This document shows positions 1 through 6,975 of a DNA stretch of 9,686 bases, in pieces (within the stretch, counting starts at the first letter, position 1; each line of letters opens with the position of its first letter). Both the position numbers and the translations under genes were made by a program. The stretch spans positions 1 to 9,686 of the forward strand of contig JABEUW010000115.1 in NCBI GenBank assembly GCA_013043945.1. Reading direction: 5' to 3'. The DNA is from Vulcanimicrobiota bacterium. Lineage in GTDB: Bacteria > Vulcanimicrobiota > Vulcanimicrobiia > Vulcanimicrobiales > Vulcanimicrobiaceae. Under the pieces are notes generated by a model, which worked only from the letters and a program-made list of their open reading frames with translations, did not search any database and was not told the origin of the DNA.

Positions 1-735
1 CGCAAAGAGAGCGACCGCGAACGGCTCGTCGACGAGCACCCAAACCTCCGGCCCATTTCGCTCGACGTCACGATTGCCGCCGATCGCGCGCGCGCCGCAC
101 AGAGCGTCGCGCAGTGCGCACAGCCGCTGCGAGCGGTAGTGAACAACGCCGGCATCGCCGTCGGTGGACCGCTGGAATATTTGCCGATCGCGCGGCTGGT
201 CGAACAATTCGAAATCAACACCTTCGCGCCGATCGCGCTCACGCAGTCGCTGCTCCCACAACTGCGTGCGAGCCGTGGCCGCGCATTCTTTATCGGCTCG
301 ATCGCCGGGCGCATGGGCGTTCCCTTGGTCGGCCCCTACGGAGCCTCGAAGGCCGCGCTCGCCATTCTCGTCGACGCGTTACGCCAGGAGTTGCACCCGC
401 ACGGCATCGCCGTCTCGCTCTTCGAATTCGCCGCCGTCAAAACGCCGATCTGGGCGAAGGGGCGCGCCGGCGCCGAGCACGCGATCGAGCAACTTCCCGC
501 CGAAGCTCTCGCACAGTATGGGAAAGAGATCCAAGCGATGCTCGCGCAGACCAAAGCCGAGGAACGACATGGTTTGCATCCAACGGTCATCGCCGACGCC
601 GTCATCGCCGCGCTGCACGCGCCGCGCCCCCGCGAGCGATACGTCATCGGCCGCCAGGCGCGGATTCAATCGATCGTCGCGCTCCTGCCGACGCGACTGC
701 GCGACCGATTGATCGCCGCCGCGTTGAAACACTGA
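1..735 (+). CDS. SDR-family NAD(P)-dependent oxidoreductase, 5'-truncated
   Basis: Frame 1 is open from the first base to a TGA at 733-735, giving 244 residues. The N-terminal part with the Rossmann TGxxxGxG dinucleotide motif lies outside the window, roughly 35-45 residues judging by family length. In fragment numbering, LDVT (21-24) precedes the NNAG motif (48-51), an Asn in EINTF (N73), the catalytic Ser in GSIAGR (S100) and the YxxxK pair in PYGASK (Y113, K117). The C-terminal part (PTVIADAVIAALHAPRPRER, then VIG) resembles bacterial SDRs related to retinol and 17-beta-hydroxysteroid dehydrogenases, which oxidise or reduce a hydroxyl/carbonyl group. The substrate cannot be read from sequence. 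The loop after beta-6, usually containing PG, reads EFAAVKTPIW here. The gene converges on the radical SAM gene with only 7 bp between the stop codons, and no terminator hairpin is visible there. The SDR assignment is firm; a specific function is not. Confidence 0.93.
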   Translation, partial: RKESDRERLVDEHPNLRPISLDVTIAADRARAAQSVAQCAQPLRAVVNNAGIAVGGPLEYLPIARLVEQFEINTFAPIALTQSLLPQLRASRGRAFFIGSIAGRMGVPLVGPYGASKAALAILVDALRQELHPHGIAVSLFEFAAVKTPIWAKGRAGAEHAIEQLPAEALAQYGKEIQAMLAQTKAEERHGLHPTVIADAVIAALHAPRPRERYVIGRQARIQSIVALLPTRLRDRLIAAALKH

Positions 736-742
736 ACGCTTC

Positions 743-1825
743 CTAGACCGCTTCGGCGATCGCGATGGGCTTGTGCACGCAGGTCGGTTCGGCGGCGAAG
801 GCATCGCCGGTCATCGTATACGCGCGCGAGCGCGAACCACCGCAGAGTTCGCGGAATTCGCAGACGCCGCATTTGCCATCGAAGGTTTCGGGGCGGCGCA
901 GACGCTGCATGACCGGGTGGTTACGATAGACGTCGAGGAGATCGGCATCGCGCACGTTCCCGCAGACGTAGGGTAGAAATCCGCTCGGCGAGATCTCGCC
1001 GATATGCGAGATAAAGACGAAGCCTTTGCCATCGCCGACGGCGGGCACGCGTTGCCAGGGCGGCTCGATCGTCGTGGGACGTTCGCGCGGAGGCATCGAG
1101 GCGATCCGCTGCGCCCGGTAGCGGCGGTAATGCGGCGCCTCGGTCGTTTTAATGCCGAACGGCAGCCGCGATTCGAGACGGTAGAGCTTGCGAAAGACCT
1201 CTTCGGTCTCGGCGGCATCGAGCACTTCGGAGCGTTCGGCGCGCCCCGTCGGAACGAGGAAGAAGACGCTCCACAGCGCGATATCGAGCTCGGCGAGCAT
1301 CTCGGCGATGCGGTCGACATCGAGGTGGTTGAAGCGCGCGATCGTCGTGTTGATCTGCACGGAGATCCCGTGCTCGCGCGCCGAGCGGTAGCCGGCGAGC
1401 GTGCGTTCGAAGGAGCCCTTGACGCCGCGGAATGCATCGTGCACCTCCGCTTCGGCGGCATCGAGGCTCAAGCTGATGCGTTCGCACCCGGCGCGAGCGA
1501 GTTCGAGCAACGAGCTATCGCGCAGGCGCCCGGTCGCACTCGGCGAGACGGCGATGCGCAGGCCGCGTTCGGTGGCGTGTTCGATAATTTTATAGATGTC
1601 GTCGCGCATGAGCGGATCGCCGCCGGTGAAGACGACGATTGGGTTCCCACAGCTCGCGATGGAATCGACGAGCGCGAACGCCTCGGTGGTGCTCAACTCT
1701 TCGGGATTGCGGTGCGGGATCGCCTCGGCTCGGCAATGGCGGCAGGCGAGCGCGCAGGCGCGCGTCATCTCCCAAATGATCACACGAGGGGCATCATCGT
1801 AGAGGTGTGCGGCCGCTGCTTCCAT
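743..1825 (-). CDS. Radical SAM/SPASM domain protein (TIGR04053-like)
   Basis: A 360-residue cytoplasmic iron-sulfur enzyme. The radical SAM cluster motif CxxxCxxC is C24, C28, C31 (TRACALACRHCRAEA). It is followed by the GGDP motif at 68-71, which contacts SAM, and SLD at 119-121. The C-terminal SPASM-type region supplies further cluster ligands: C288 (YVCGN), C319, C322, C328 (CGVCEFRELCGG) and C349. Length, the IWEMTRAC opening, the WSVFFLVPTGR stretch and the C-terminal spacing match the uncharacterised TIGR04053 radical SAM/SPASM family. That family is related to the haem-pathway enzymes AhbD/NirJ and to peptide-modifying SPASM proteins. No short precursor-peptide gene or haem gene is visible beside it, so the substrate is unknown. 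The start is the ATG at 1825. It has no clear Shine-Dalgarno sequence, so the start is less certain than the gene. It is divergent from the reductase at 1973 and convergent with the SDR ending at 735. Confidence 0.93.
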   Translation of the reverse strand: MEAAAAHLYDDAPRVIIWEMTRACALACRHCRAEAIPHRNPEELSTTEAFALVDSIASCGNPIVVFTGGDPLMRDDIYKIIEHATERGLRIAVSPSATGRLRDSSLLELARAGCERISLSLDAAEAEVHDAFRGVKGSFERTLAGYRSAREHGISVQINTTIARFNHLDVDRIAEMLAELDIALWSVFFLVPTGRAERSEVLDAAETEEVFRKLYRLESRLPFGIKTTEAPHYRRYRAQRIASMPPRERPTTIEPPWQRVPAVGDGKGFVFISHIGEISPSGFLPYVCGNVRDADLLDVYRNHPVMQRLRRPETFDGKCGVCEFRELCGGSRSRAYTMTGDAFAAEPTCVHKPIAIAEAV

Positions 1826-1972
1826 GCTATCGATGGTACTGCCGTTTCATGCAACCGATGAGAAGAAGTTGTGAAGAGCATGCCCCAAAGCCTCGCTTGG
1901 TTTGCCGCGCATGATTCGAGACGGGAGCGCCTAACCAGCAGGCACGTACTTCGTCGCCTCGGAGGTAGATGG
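1826..1972. promoter_or_regulatory. Divergent intergenic region, no clear promoter
   Basis: This 147-bp gap must hold promoters for both the leftward radical SAM gene and the rightward reductase. I could not find a convincing -35/-10 pair on either strand. It does contain the reductase RBS and a possible hairpin at 1940-1959, where AGGC pairs with GCCT and ACG with CGT around one bulged base. Confidence 0.4.
1961..1968 (+). promoter_or_regulatory. Shine-Dalgarno site fixing the GTG start at 1973
   Basis: GGAGGTAG at 1961-1968 puts GGAGG exactly 7 nt upstream of GTG 1973-1975. The reading frame is open back to an ATG at 1871, but that extension lacks an RBS and reads as an unconserved basic leader. 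A nearer ATG at 1969 is out of frame. The GTG is therefore the supported start. Confidence 0.88.
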
Positions 1973-2713
1973 GTGTCAAACCAACGGGTTGCTTTGGTTA
2001 CGGGTGGCGCGCGCGGCATCGGGGCCGCCATCACCCGCAGATTGGCGCGCAACGGCATTACGGTCGCTGCGGGGTTTAGCAAAGGGCGTGAAACCGCCGA
2101 GCGCTTGCAAAGCGAACTGCTATCGGATGGAGCGAGCGTTATCGTCGTGCAAGGGCGCGTCGACGATCCCGCCGATTGCTCGCGCGTCGTCGAGGAAGTG
2201 CTTGCGAAATACGGCCACGTCGACTACCTCATCAACAATGCGGGCATCACCGTCGATAAGACGATGCGCAAGATGACGCACGAAGATTGGCAGGCCGTTC
2301 TCAACGTCAATTTGTACGGAGCGTTCTGCATGACGAAGGCCGTGCTCGAGCATATGATCGAGCGCGGCTTCGGACGCATCGTGAATATCAGTTCGGTGAT
2401 CGGGGAGACCGGAAACGTCGGCCAAGCGAACTATGCCGCATCGAAGGCCGGGCTCTTCGGTTTCAGCAAGAGCCTCGCGCTCGAGATGTCGCAGCGCGGC
2501 ATCACGGTGAATTGCGTCGCTCCGGGATTTATCGAGACCGAGATGGTCGCGGCAATTCCCGAAGCCGCGCTTACCAAGGTGATCGAGAAGATTCCGCAGC
2601 GCCGGCTCGGCCAGCCCGATGAAGTCGCTCGCGTCGTCGAATTTCTCCTCGATGACGAATCGAGCTACATTACCGGCGCGGTCTACAGCGTCAACGGCGG
2701 TTTAGATATGTAG
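1973..2713 (+). CDS. phaB: PhaB/FabG-type acetoacetyl-CoA (3-oxoacyl) reductase, paralogue 1
   Basis: A 246-residue classical SDR, complete at the family's usual length once the GTG start is used. Visible motifs are the cofactor-binding TGGARGIG (10-17), NNAG (88-91), structural N112 (NVNLYG), catalytic S141 (NISSVIGETGNVGQ), and Y154 with K158 (YAASK). They are followed by VAPGFIETEM (182-191) and a C-terminal SVNGG. The block GRIVNISSVIG..GN.GQANYAASKAGL is typical of acetoacetyl-CoA reductases that make (R)-3-hydroxybutyryl-CoA with NADPH, and also of FabG. Sequence alone does not separate the two. A PHA synthase and a very similar reductase further along the window favour the PHB role by inference, but an ordinary fatty-acid role is possible. 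It is followed 35 bp later by a lipoprotein gene on the same strand. No phaA thiolase is present here. Confidence 0.85.
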   Translation: MSNQRVALVTGGARGIGAAITRRLARNGITVAAGFSKGRETAERLQSELLSDGASVIVVQGRVDDPADCSRVVEEVLAKYGHVDYLINNAGITVDKTMRKMTHEDWQAVLNVNLYGAFCMTKAVLEHMIERGFGRIVNISSVIGETGNVGQANYAASKAGLFGFSKSLALEMSQRGITVNCVAPGFIETEMVAAIPEAALTKVIEKIPQRRLGQPDEVARVVEFLLDDESSYITGAVYSVNGGLDM

Positions 2714-2748
2714 GTCGCCCGTTGGGTGACCGCGAAGGGCCCCCGATC

Positions 2749-3549
2749 GTGATACGCATGCTTCTTCTTTCGATTCTCCTTTCTGCGTTCGGCGTTGCTT
2801 GCGGCGGTGGAGGCTCGACATCGGTAACTCCCTCGACCCCGTTGGCGATTACCGTCAATGGGAAGCCGGCCGCGAACGTTATCCTACTTCCGGCGACCTT
2901 TCTTACGCTGAACAGCGATATCGCTACGCTCGGAACGAGCGGCGGGGGGAGCGCGCCGGTGCAATGGAGCGTTTCGTCGGGAAGCGCCGCGGTATTGGTG
3001 GATACCAACCCCTATTACCTCTCTGGTTCGCCGACCCCGCCCCCGAACGGAACCTTCGTGATGATCGCGCCGCCGGTCGCGCATGTTATGAGTACCGGAA
3101 TGGTGACGGTCGTCGCACGCTCCGGTAACGAGAGCGCATCGATCCCCGTCTATGCGTACGAACAGGTCGACCTGGGCTGCGGCCTACGCTATCAGCCGTA
3201 CTACTCGTTCGAATCCGGCTCGGTCACGCAAGCGACGGCGAGCGACCTCTACGTCACGGAGCCGCCGAGCAGCGGCGACCCGTTCGACCCGTGCTCCACA
3301 CTCGGGCTCGCAACCGACACCACGACGACGTTTCATTTTCCCTACGGCGGCGTTCTCGTTGCGGGCACGATGGATTCTTTCCCGCAAATAACGGCATCGC
3401 AGTGGCACGACGCGCAGACGCAGATCACGGAGAGCGACGCGCTCGCTGGAATCGTCTTGTTTAAAACACGAAGCGGAGCGATCGTGAAAGCGATGCTTCC
3501 GGTTGGCCCGATGGAGGTCTCCGGAACGAACGACGTCTTTCCGTATTAA
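2749..3549 (+). CDS. Probable secreted lipoprotein of unknown function
   Basis: From GTG 2749 the product has 266 residues. It begins with a short basic n-region (VIRM), a hydrophobic run LLLSILLSAF and a cysteine at C18, followed by GGGGSTSVTPSTP. This is the usual layout of an exported lipoprotein with a flexible tether. The box before the cysteine is G-V-A-C, weak at the -3 position where Leu is usual, so acylation is likely but not certain. The rest is Ser/Thr/Pro-rich and probably mostly beta, with two further cysteines (DLGCGLR and FDPCSTL) that could form a disulfide. I do not recognise a domain. GAAGGG at 2734-2739 lies 9 nt before GTG 2749. ATG 2758 is an alternative start giving the same mature protein, and TTG 2722 would add an unlikely charged leader. 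It lies 35 bp after the reductase and may be cotranscribed with it, with no obvious functional link. Confidence 0.72.
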   Translation: MIRMLLLSILLSAFGVACGGGGSTSVTPSTPLAITVNGKPAANVILLPATFLTLNSDIATLGTSGGGSAPVQWSVSSGSAAVLVDTNPYYLSGSPTPPPNGTFVMIAPPVAHVMSTGMVTVVARSGNESASIPVYAYEQVDLGCGLRYQPYYSFESGSVTQATASDLYVTEPPSSGDPFDPCSTLGLATDTTTTFHFPYGGVLVAGTMDSFPQITASQWHDAQTQITESDALAGIVLFKTRSGAIVKAMLPVGPMEVSGTNDVFPY

Positions 3550-3593
3550 CAGACAGAACGCAGCGCGCGCCCGCCAAGCGATAACCTCGTCCT

Positions 3594-4478
3594 CTACCGT
3601 CCTTTAGGTGACGGCGTCGGGATCGGAGCCGGTTCGGCCGCGGCGGCATGCGGAAACGTAAAATGGTGGAGCTTCATATCGATCGCGCCGCCGCCGTGCA
3701 TGAAGAAAAAATGCCCGGTACCCTCGACGTGAATGCTTTTTACGAGCCAATACGGGCCAACATGCCCGAAGGCGAAGCGCCCGAATCCACCGCCGCCCAT
3801 AAAGAAGCCGCGCTTGCCGCCACCGAGAACGACCGCGCGGACGAGGTGCGTCGTCGTATCGACATACATGTCGGTGACCGGATGCTTCGTTTCGTTTCCG
3901 TCGCGCGCAGTAAACTGCAGGTGGTACGATGGGTGCCCGGAGATGGAAACGATACCGTCGTTCGCAATGCGGTAGGAGCGGCTGTAAAAGGCACGGACCG
4001 TTACGATCGCTTTCATCATGTCGAACGGGCTGCTCGGACTGGCGGGAGCGGAAGCAGGGGCAGTGGTCGCCTCCAAATGAACGAAGGCATGCATCACGGG
4101 AGCGATGGGAAACGGCATACAGTTGATTAAGGGTTTTCCGTCGCGCGTCGCCCGTCCAAGCCCTGTTGCGCTTTCGAAACGAACGACCATCGGCGGATGC
4201 GCGATCGCTTTTCCATTCCCCATACTCATGCTAACGGAACTGAGTTGAAACGTGTATGGCGGCTTTGCAGCACATTGAATGTAAATCTGCATTCCGCGAT
4301 CGACGGTGGTGACTTCGTAGTCGATCCTCGCCGGAAGCGTTTGCGAGCGCATCGCGTTCAATGCTTCCGAATACACCGCTTGTCCCGATGGAAGCGTTGC
4401 GGCCCCAAGCGGAGCGGTCGCGGTCGCAATTGCGATTGAGAAGAGCGTCATCGATATGATCCGATAGAAACTTGTCAT
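3594..4478 (-). CDS. Secreted protein of unknown function, last gene of the ABC operon
   Basis: 294 residues with a clear Sec signal peptide: MTSFYR n-region, hydrophobic core ISMTLFSIAIATATA, and an APLGAA cleavage site near residue 27. The mature part has alternating polar and hydrophobic strands, including IDYEVTTVDRGMQIYI, YHLQFTARDG, DMYVDTTTHLVRAVVL and YWLVKSIHVEG. Such patterns occur in LolA-like or outer-membrane lipoprotein-sorting-type beta folds, but I cannot assign one. C69 and C120 could pair. Residues about 219-264 are rich in Gly, Phe and His (FFMGGGGFGRF, GHFFFMHGGG). The tail is Ala/Pro-rich and ends PTPSPKGR. The ATG at 4478 has AAGGA (4486-4490) with a 7-nt spacer. It starts 17 bp after the 38-codon ORF and is probably the periplasmic or surface partner, or the cargo, of the ABC transporter; that is inference from operon position. 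Confidence 0.8.
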   Translation of the reverse strand: MTSFYRIISMTLFSIAIATATAPLGAATLPSGQAVYSEALNAMRSQTLPARIDYEVTTVDRGMQIYIQCAAKPPYTFQLSSVSMSMGNGKAIAHPPMVVRFESATGLGRATRDGKPLINCMPFPIAPVMHAFVHLEATTAPASAPASPSSPFDMMKAIVTVRAFYSRSYRIANDGIVSISGHPSYHLQFTARDGNETKHPVTDMYVDTTTHLVRAVVLGGGKRGFFMGGGGFGRFAFGHVGPYWLVKSIHVEGTGHFFFMHGGGAIDMKLHHFTFPHAAAAEPAPIPTPSPKGR

Positions 4479-4495
4479 AATAAAGTCCTTGTTCG

Positions 4496-4612
4496 TTACA
4501 GTGATGAATGGGGTGCGTTTTCTCGATCATCGCCGACTTCTTCGAAACCGAGGACGAAGCGCAGCCGGAGGCCGCCGAGCAGTACGCTGAGATTGATTCC
4601 GAAAATCTGCAT
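4496..4612 (-). CDS. Small ORF, 38 residues, between permease and secreted protein
   Basis: ATG at 4612 to TAA at 4496 encodes 38 residues beginning MQIFGINLSVLLGGLRLRF. Two things support translation. GGAGG (complement of 4620-4624) sits 7 nt before the ATG, the best RBS in this operon, and the permease stop codon lies inside that spacer, so the two genes should be translationally coupled. The ORF also fills the gap between permease and secreted protein almost exactly. The N-terminal half alternates hydrophobic residues with Gly/Arg and could be a short amphipathic or membrane-associated helix. The C-terminal half is acidic and polar (EEVGDDREN). I recognise no family. It could be a small regulatory subunit of the transporter, a short peptide substrate, or non-functional leader sequence. 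Being short, it is a candidate and not a certain gene. Confidence 0.55.
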   Translation of the reverse strand: MQIFGINLSVLLGGLRLRFVLGFEEVGDDRENAPHSSL

Positions 4613-4614
4613 GA

Positions 4615-5643
4615 TTATGCCTCCACCCGGCGCCATTGCAATATCGCAACCACAAGGTACATGAATGCGAGTAGCGAGAGACCGATGATGGCCGGCTGCT
4701 CCGTAATTCCGAGAGTCACGCCGAATGCGATGGTCTTTGAGGTAATCGAAAAATGTTGCATGAACCACAGTGGATCGAGCCTGACCAGCGGAACGAGGAT
4801 CGCGTGAACGACATCCACTAAGGGGATCGACGTCCCGGTCGTACCGGCGAACGCAGCGGGAAGGATAAAGGCCAGGGGCCACGCGCAGCCGACCACGAGG
4901 CCACGCCCGCGTCGAATACTCGCCGTTGCCGCAAGCAACATCGCATACCACGCAATTGGAGCGAGGAGCGCGTAAAGCACCGGCGCGAATGTGTCGCCGG
5001 AGAACGTTAGGCGCGGGTCGAGGTAGACGGCAAGCGCAGCGACGGCGAATATCGCGGTGATTATTTCGGCCATAACGATCGTGACGATATCGCTTGCAAT
5101 GATGCGTAGGGCTAGATTTTCTCGTGGTCGCGGCCGCACGAAGCTCATCTCTAGATGGCCGTCGTTCTCAGAGGAGAACGCACCCGAAAGCACCGTGGCC
5201 AAGACGAGGCCCACGACGAGCGAAACGTACCAGAAAAATCCGAAGTCGGTAGGCGCGTCGACACGAAGAGTGCTCGTAGTAAACCCATTTTTGACCGTAC
5301 GTGCGTGCGAAAAAAACGGCCCCGAGCTCAGCCCGGTATCGTGCTGTTTCGCTTTCGCAGGATATGTGTGCCGAAGAATGGTGCCAAAATATCCACGGTC
5401 GATAACCACCGCGCGCTGCCGCAGTCTCTTGTTCTCGATGATCGTTTCCTTCGCTCCGTCGGGAAGCACCGCGTGTGTGGTTACCGATCCCTTCAATCGG
5501 GAGAGATTCGTGAAAGACGGACCCACCTCCATCGATGGTCCCAACGAGAGGCGCACGATCGCGCTGATGGCGAGCAGAACGCCCAAAGCGATGCTCGTAG
5601 CCCAGAGCGCCTTGCGCCCACGGAGCGCTGCAACGTAATCCAC
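4615..5643 (-). CDS. ABC transporter permease, six predicted membrane segments
   Basis: 342 residues from GTG 5643. Predicted membrane segments are at about 11-32, 135-156, 184-207, 220-243, 247-265 and 318-336. A polar domain of roughly 100 residues (33-134) between segments 1 and 2 should face the outside. This is the general layout of ABC-2-type export permeases encoded beside a lone ATPase in YtrA-like operons. The start is set by GGAGGG (complement of 5653-5658) about 9 nt upstream and by position: only 2 bp separate the ATPase stop (5646-5648) from this GTG. The frame is open much further upstream, but that part is Arg-rich antisense-style sequence lying over the ATPase gene and is not coding. 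The substrate cannot be deduced; lipids, peptides or antimicrobials are possible. Divergence from well-known permeases makes the exact family unsure. Confidence 0.85.
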   Translation of the reverse strand: MDYVAALRGRKALWATSIALGVLLAISAIVRLSLGPSMEVGPSFTNLSRLKGSVTTHAVLPDGAKETIIENKRLRQRAVVIDRGYFGTILRHTYPAKAKQHDTGLSSGPFFSHARTVKNGFTTSTLRVDAPTDFGFFWYVSLVVGLVLATVLSGAFSSENDGHLEMSFVRPRPRENLALRIIASDIVTIVMAEIITAIFAVAALAVYLDPRLTFSGDTFAPVLYALLAPIAWYAMLLAATASIRRGRGLVVGCAWPLAFILPAAFAGTTGTSIPLVDVVHAILVPLVRLDPLWFMQHFSITSKTIAFGVTLGITEQPAIIGLSLLAFMYLVVAILQWRRVEA

Positions 5644-5645
5644 GG

Positions 5646-6554
5646 TTAGACTCCCTCCACGATCGATGCAGTCGCGGCCTTCGGCGACACGGCATCCAAG
5701 AAAATATCCTCGAGGCTGAGATCGACGACGCGTAACCCTTGCGCTCCCAACGCGCTCATTTGTTCGGCGACGCCCTCCGGCTGCTCGGTCACGTAGGCAC
5801 GCAGGATGCGGCCGTTGCGTTCGACCCGTCCGATGCGTGCATCGCTGGCGAAGCCATTGATGGAGAAGTCGTCGCTCGGTAGAATTCCCTCTACGATCTT
5901 TCGCCCCGCCTTGAGATCGTCGACGACACCTTCGAGGACGATGCGCCCGCGCTGCATCACGGCGATCCGTTCCGCGGCGCGCTCTACCTGCCCGATTTGA
6001 TGCGACGAAAAGACGACCGTCGTTCCCTGGGCGGCTTCGTTGATCATGAGATTTAGGACGGTGCGCTGATTGACCGGATCGAGGCCGCTGGTCGGTTCGT
6101 CGAGCAACAGCAGATCGATGCGCCGCGCGAACGCGAGCGCGACGGCGGTCGCGGTGCGCATGCCTTTCGAGAGCGCTCGCACTTTTTTGCGTTCGTCGCC
6201 GACGCCGAGTTGGGCGAGCAATTCGCGCGCGCGAGCGGGATCGAACCCGACAAAATTGCTCTGCATGTACGCTATATGCTCGTGCACGCTCATCCAATCG
6301 TAGAGCACGCTACGTTCGGGAACGTAGGCGATGCGTTCGAAGGCGCTCGCTTCGAGCGGCGCCCCGGCGAAGAGAACGCGGCCCGCACTCGCGCGAATGA
6401 GACCGAGCACGCACTTGAACGTCGTGCTTTTCCCCGCGCCGTTCGGGCCGAGCAAGCCGAAGACGCAACCTTGCGGGATCTCGAGGTCGATGCCGTCGAC
6501 TGCGGCAGCGCTTCCATAGGTCTTGCGCAATCCGGTGATAGAGAGAGCGTTCAT
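5646..6554 (-). CDS. ABC transporter ATP-binding protein (ABC-2/YtrB-like)
   Basis: 302 residues, the energy-coupling subunit at the inner face of the membrane. Motifs in order: Walker A GPNGAGKST (36-44), a Q-loop region reading AYVPE (76-80) with Glu where Gln is classical, as is common in ABC-2 exporters, signature LSKGM (128-132), Walker B LLLLDEP (148-154) with catalytic E153, D-loop SGLD (156-159) and switch H185 (SSHQ). All ATPase residues are present, so it should be active. A C-terminal extension of about 90 residues with a small alpha/beta domain (IGRVERNGRILRAYV) and the DLSLEDIFLD tail is typical of exporter ATPases in this group. Its ATG overlaps the GntR gene stop by 4 bp (ATGA) with GGAGG just upstream, so the two are translationally coupled. 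The permease follows after 2 bp. Confidence 0.95.
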   Translation of the reverse strand: MNALSITGLRKTYGSAAAVDGIDLEIPQGCVFGLLGPNGAGKSTTFKCVLGLIRASAGRVLFAGAPLEASAFERIAYVPERSVLYDWMSVHEHIAYMQSNFVGFDPARARELLAQLGVGDERKKVRALSKGMRTATAVALAFARRIDLLLLDEPTSGLDPVNQRTVLNLMINEAAQGTTVVFSSHQIGQVERAAERIAVMQRGRIVLEGVVDDLKAGRKIVEGILPSDDFSINGFASDARIGRVERNGRILRAYVTEQPEGVAEQMSALGAQGLRVVDLSLEDIFLDAVSPKAATASIVEGV

Positions 6555-6952
6555 GATTCCTCCGGGAGCCAGCGATCGAGAGAAGTTTCGAAGAGTTCGG
6601 TAACGGCGGTACGCTCGAGCCCGAGCGATTTTGCCGCTCGCACCGCGCCGTCGATCTCGCTGCGAGCGACATCGCGCCCGGCAGCGATGCTCGCCGAATC
6701 GGCGCTGCCGTTCGCCCGCACGAAGGAGCCGCGCCCCGAGGCGGTCTCGATCACGGCGTCGTGTTCGAGATCGCGGTAGGCGCGCGCCACGGTGTTGGGG
6801 TTGACGGTGAGATCGAGGGCGAGTTGCTTAACGGTCGGCAGTTGCTCGCCGGGCGCGAGGAGGCCGAGCGCCACCGATCGTTTGACCTGCTCGATGATTT
6901 GCAGGTAGATCGGGATGCCGCTACGGGGATCGACGGTAAAAATGACCGGCAT
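6551..6952 (-). CDS. GntR-family transcriptional repressor, YtrA subfamily
   Basis: 133 residues. An N-terminal winged helix-turn-helix covers about 10-78: IPIYLQIIEQVKRSVALGLL, then APGEQLPTVKQLALDL, the recognition region NPNTVARAYRDLE, and the wing IETASGRGSFV. Only about 50 residues follow, too short for the FadR or UTRA effector domains. This marks the YtrA subfamily, which commonly represses its own operon with an ABC ATPase and permease, exactly the arrangement here. It is the first gene of the minus-strand operon and overlaps the ATPase by 4 bp. AAGGA lies a short 4 nt before the ATG. Autoregulation through the palindrome at 6976-7017 is a strong inference. The inducing signal is unknown; related systems in Gram-positive bacteria respond to cell-wall antibiotics. 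Confidence 0.93.
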   Translation of the reverse strand: MPVIFTVDPRSGIPIYLQIIEQVKRSVALGLLAPGEQLPTVKQLALDLTVNPNTVARAYRDLEHDAVIETASGRGSFVRANGSADSASIAAGRDVARSEIDGAVRAAKSLGLERTAVTELFETSLDRWLPEES

Positions 6953-6975
6953 CGCGTCCTTTCCAGCGCCTGAGC

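Noticed and set aside
1004..1861. 285-codon plus-strand ORF opposite the radical SAM gene
   Set aside because: It mirrors the codons of a gene with complete cluster motifs; its own product shows no motif and it has no RBS.
1871..1972. 34-residue N-terminal extension of the first reductase from ATG 1871
   Set aside because: It has no RBS, a basic unconserved composition, and the GGAGG-7 nt-GTG at 1973 gives the standard SDR N-terminus.
3550..3593. Bidirectional terminator between the convergent lipoprotein and secreted-protein genes
   Set aside because: The 44-bp gap has no stable stem with a T-run on either strand.
4615..6297. A 560-codon open frame on the minus strand that would give the permease a 218-residue N-terminal extension
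   Set aside because: The extra part is Arg-rich, lies in another frame over the well-supported ATPase gene, and a good SD with GTG at 5643 gives a normal permease beginning just after the ATPase stop.
6210..6779. 189-codon plus-strand ORF opposite the ATPase and GntR genes
   Set aside because: It is an antisense shadow across two validated overlapping genes, with no domain.
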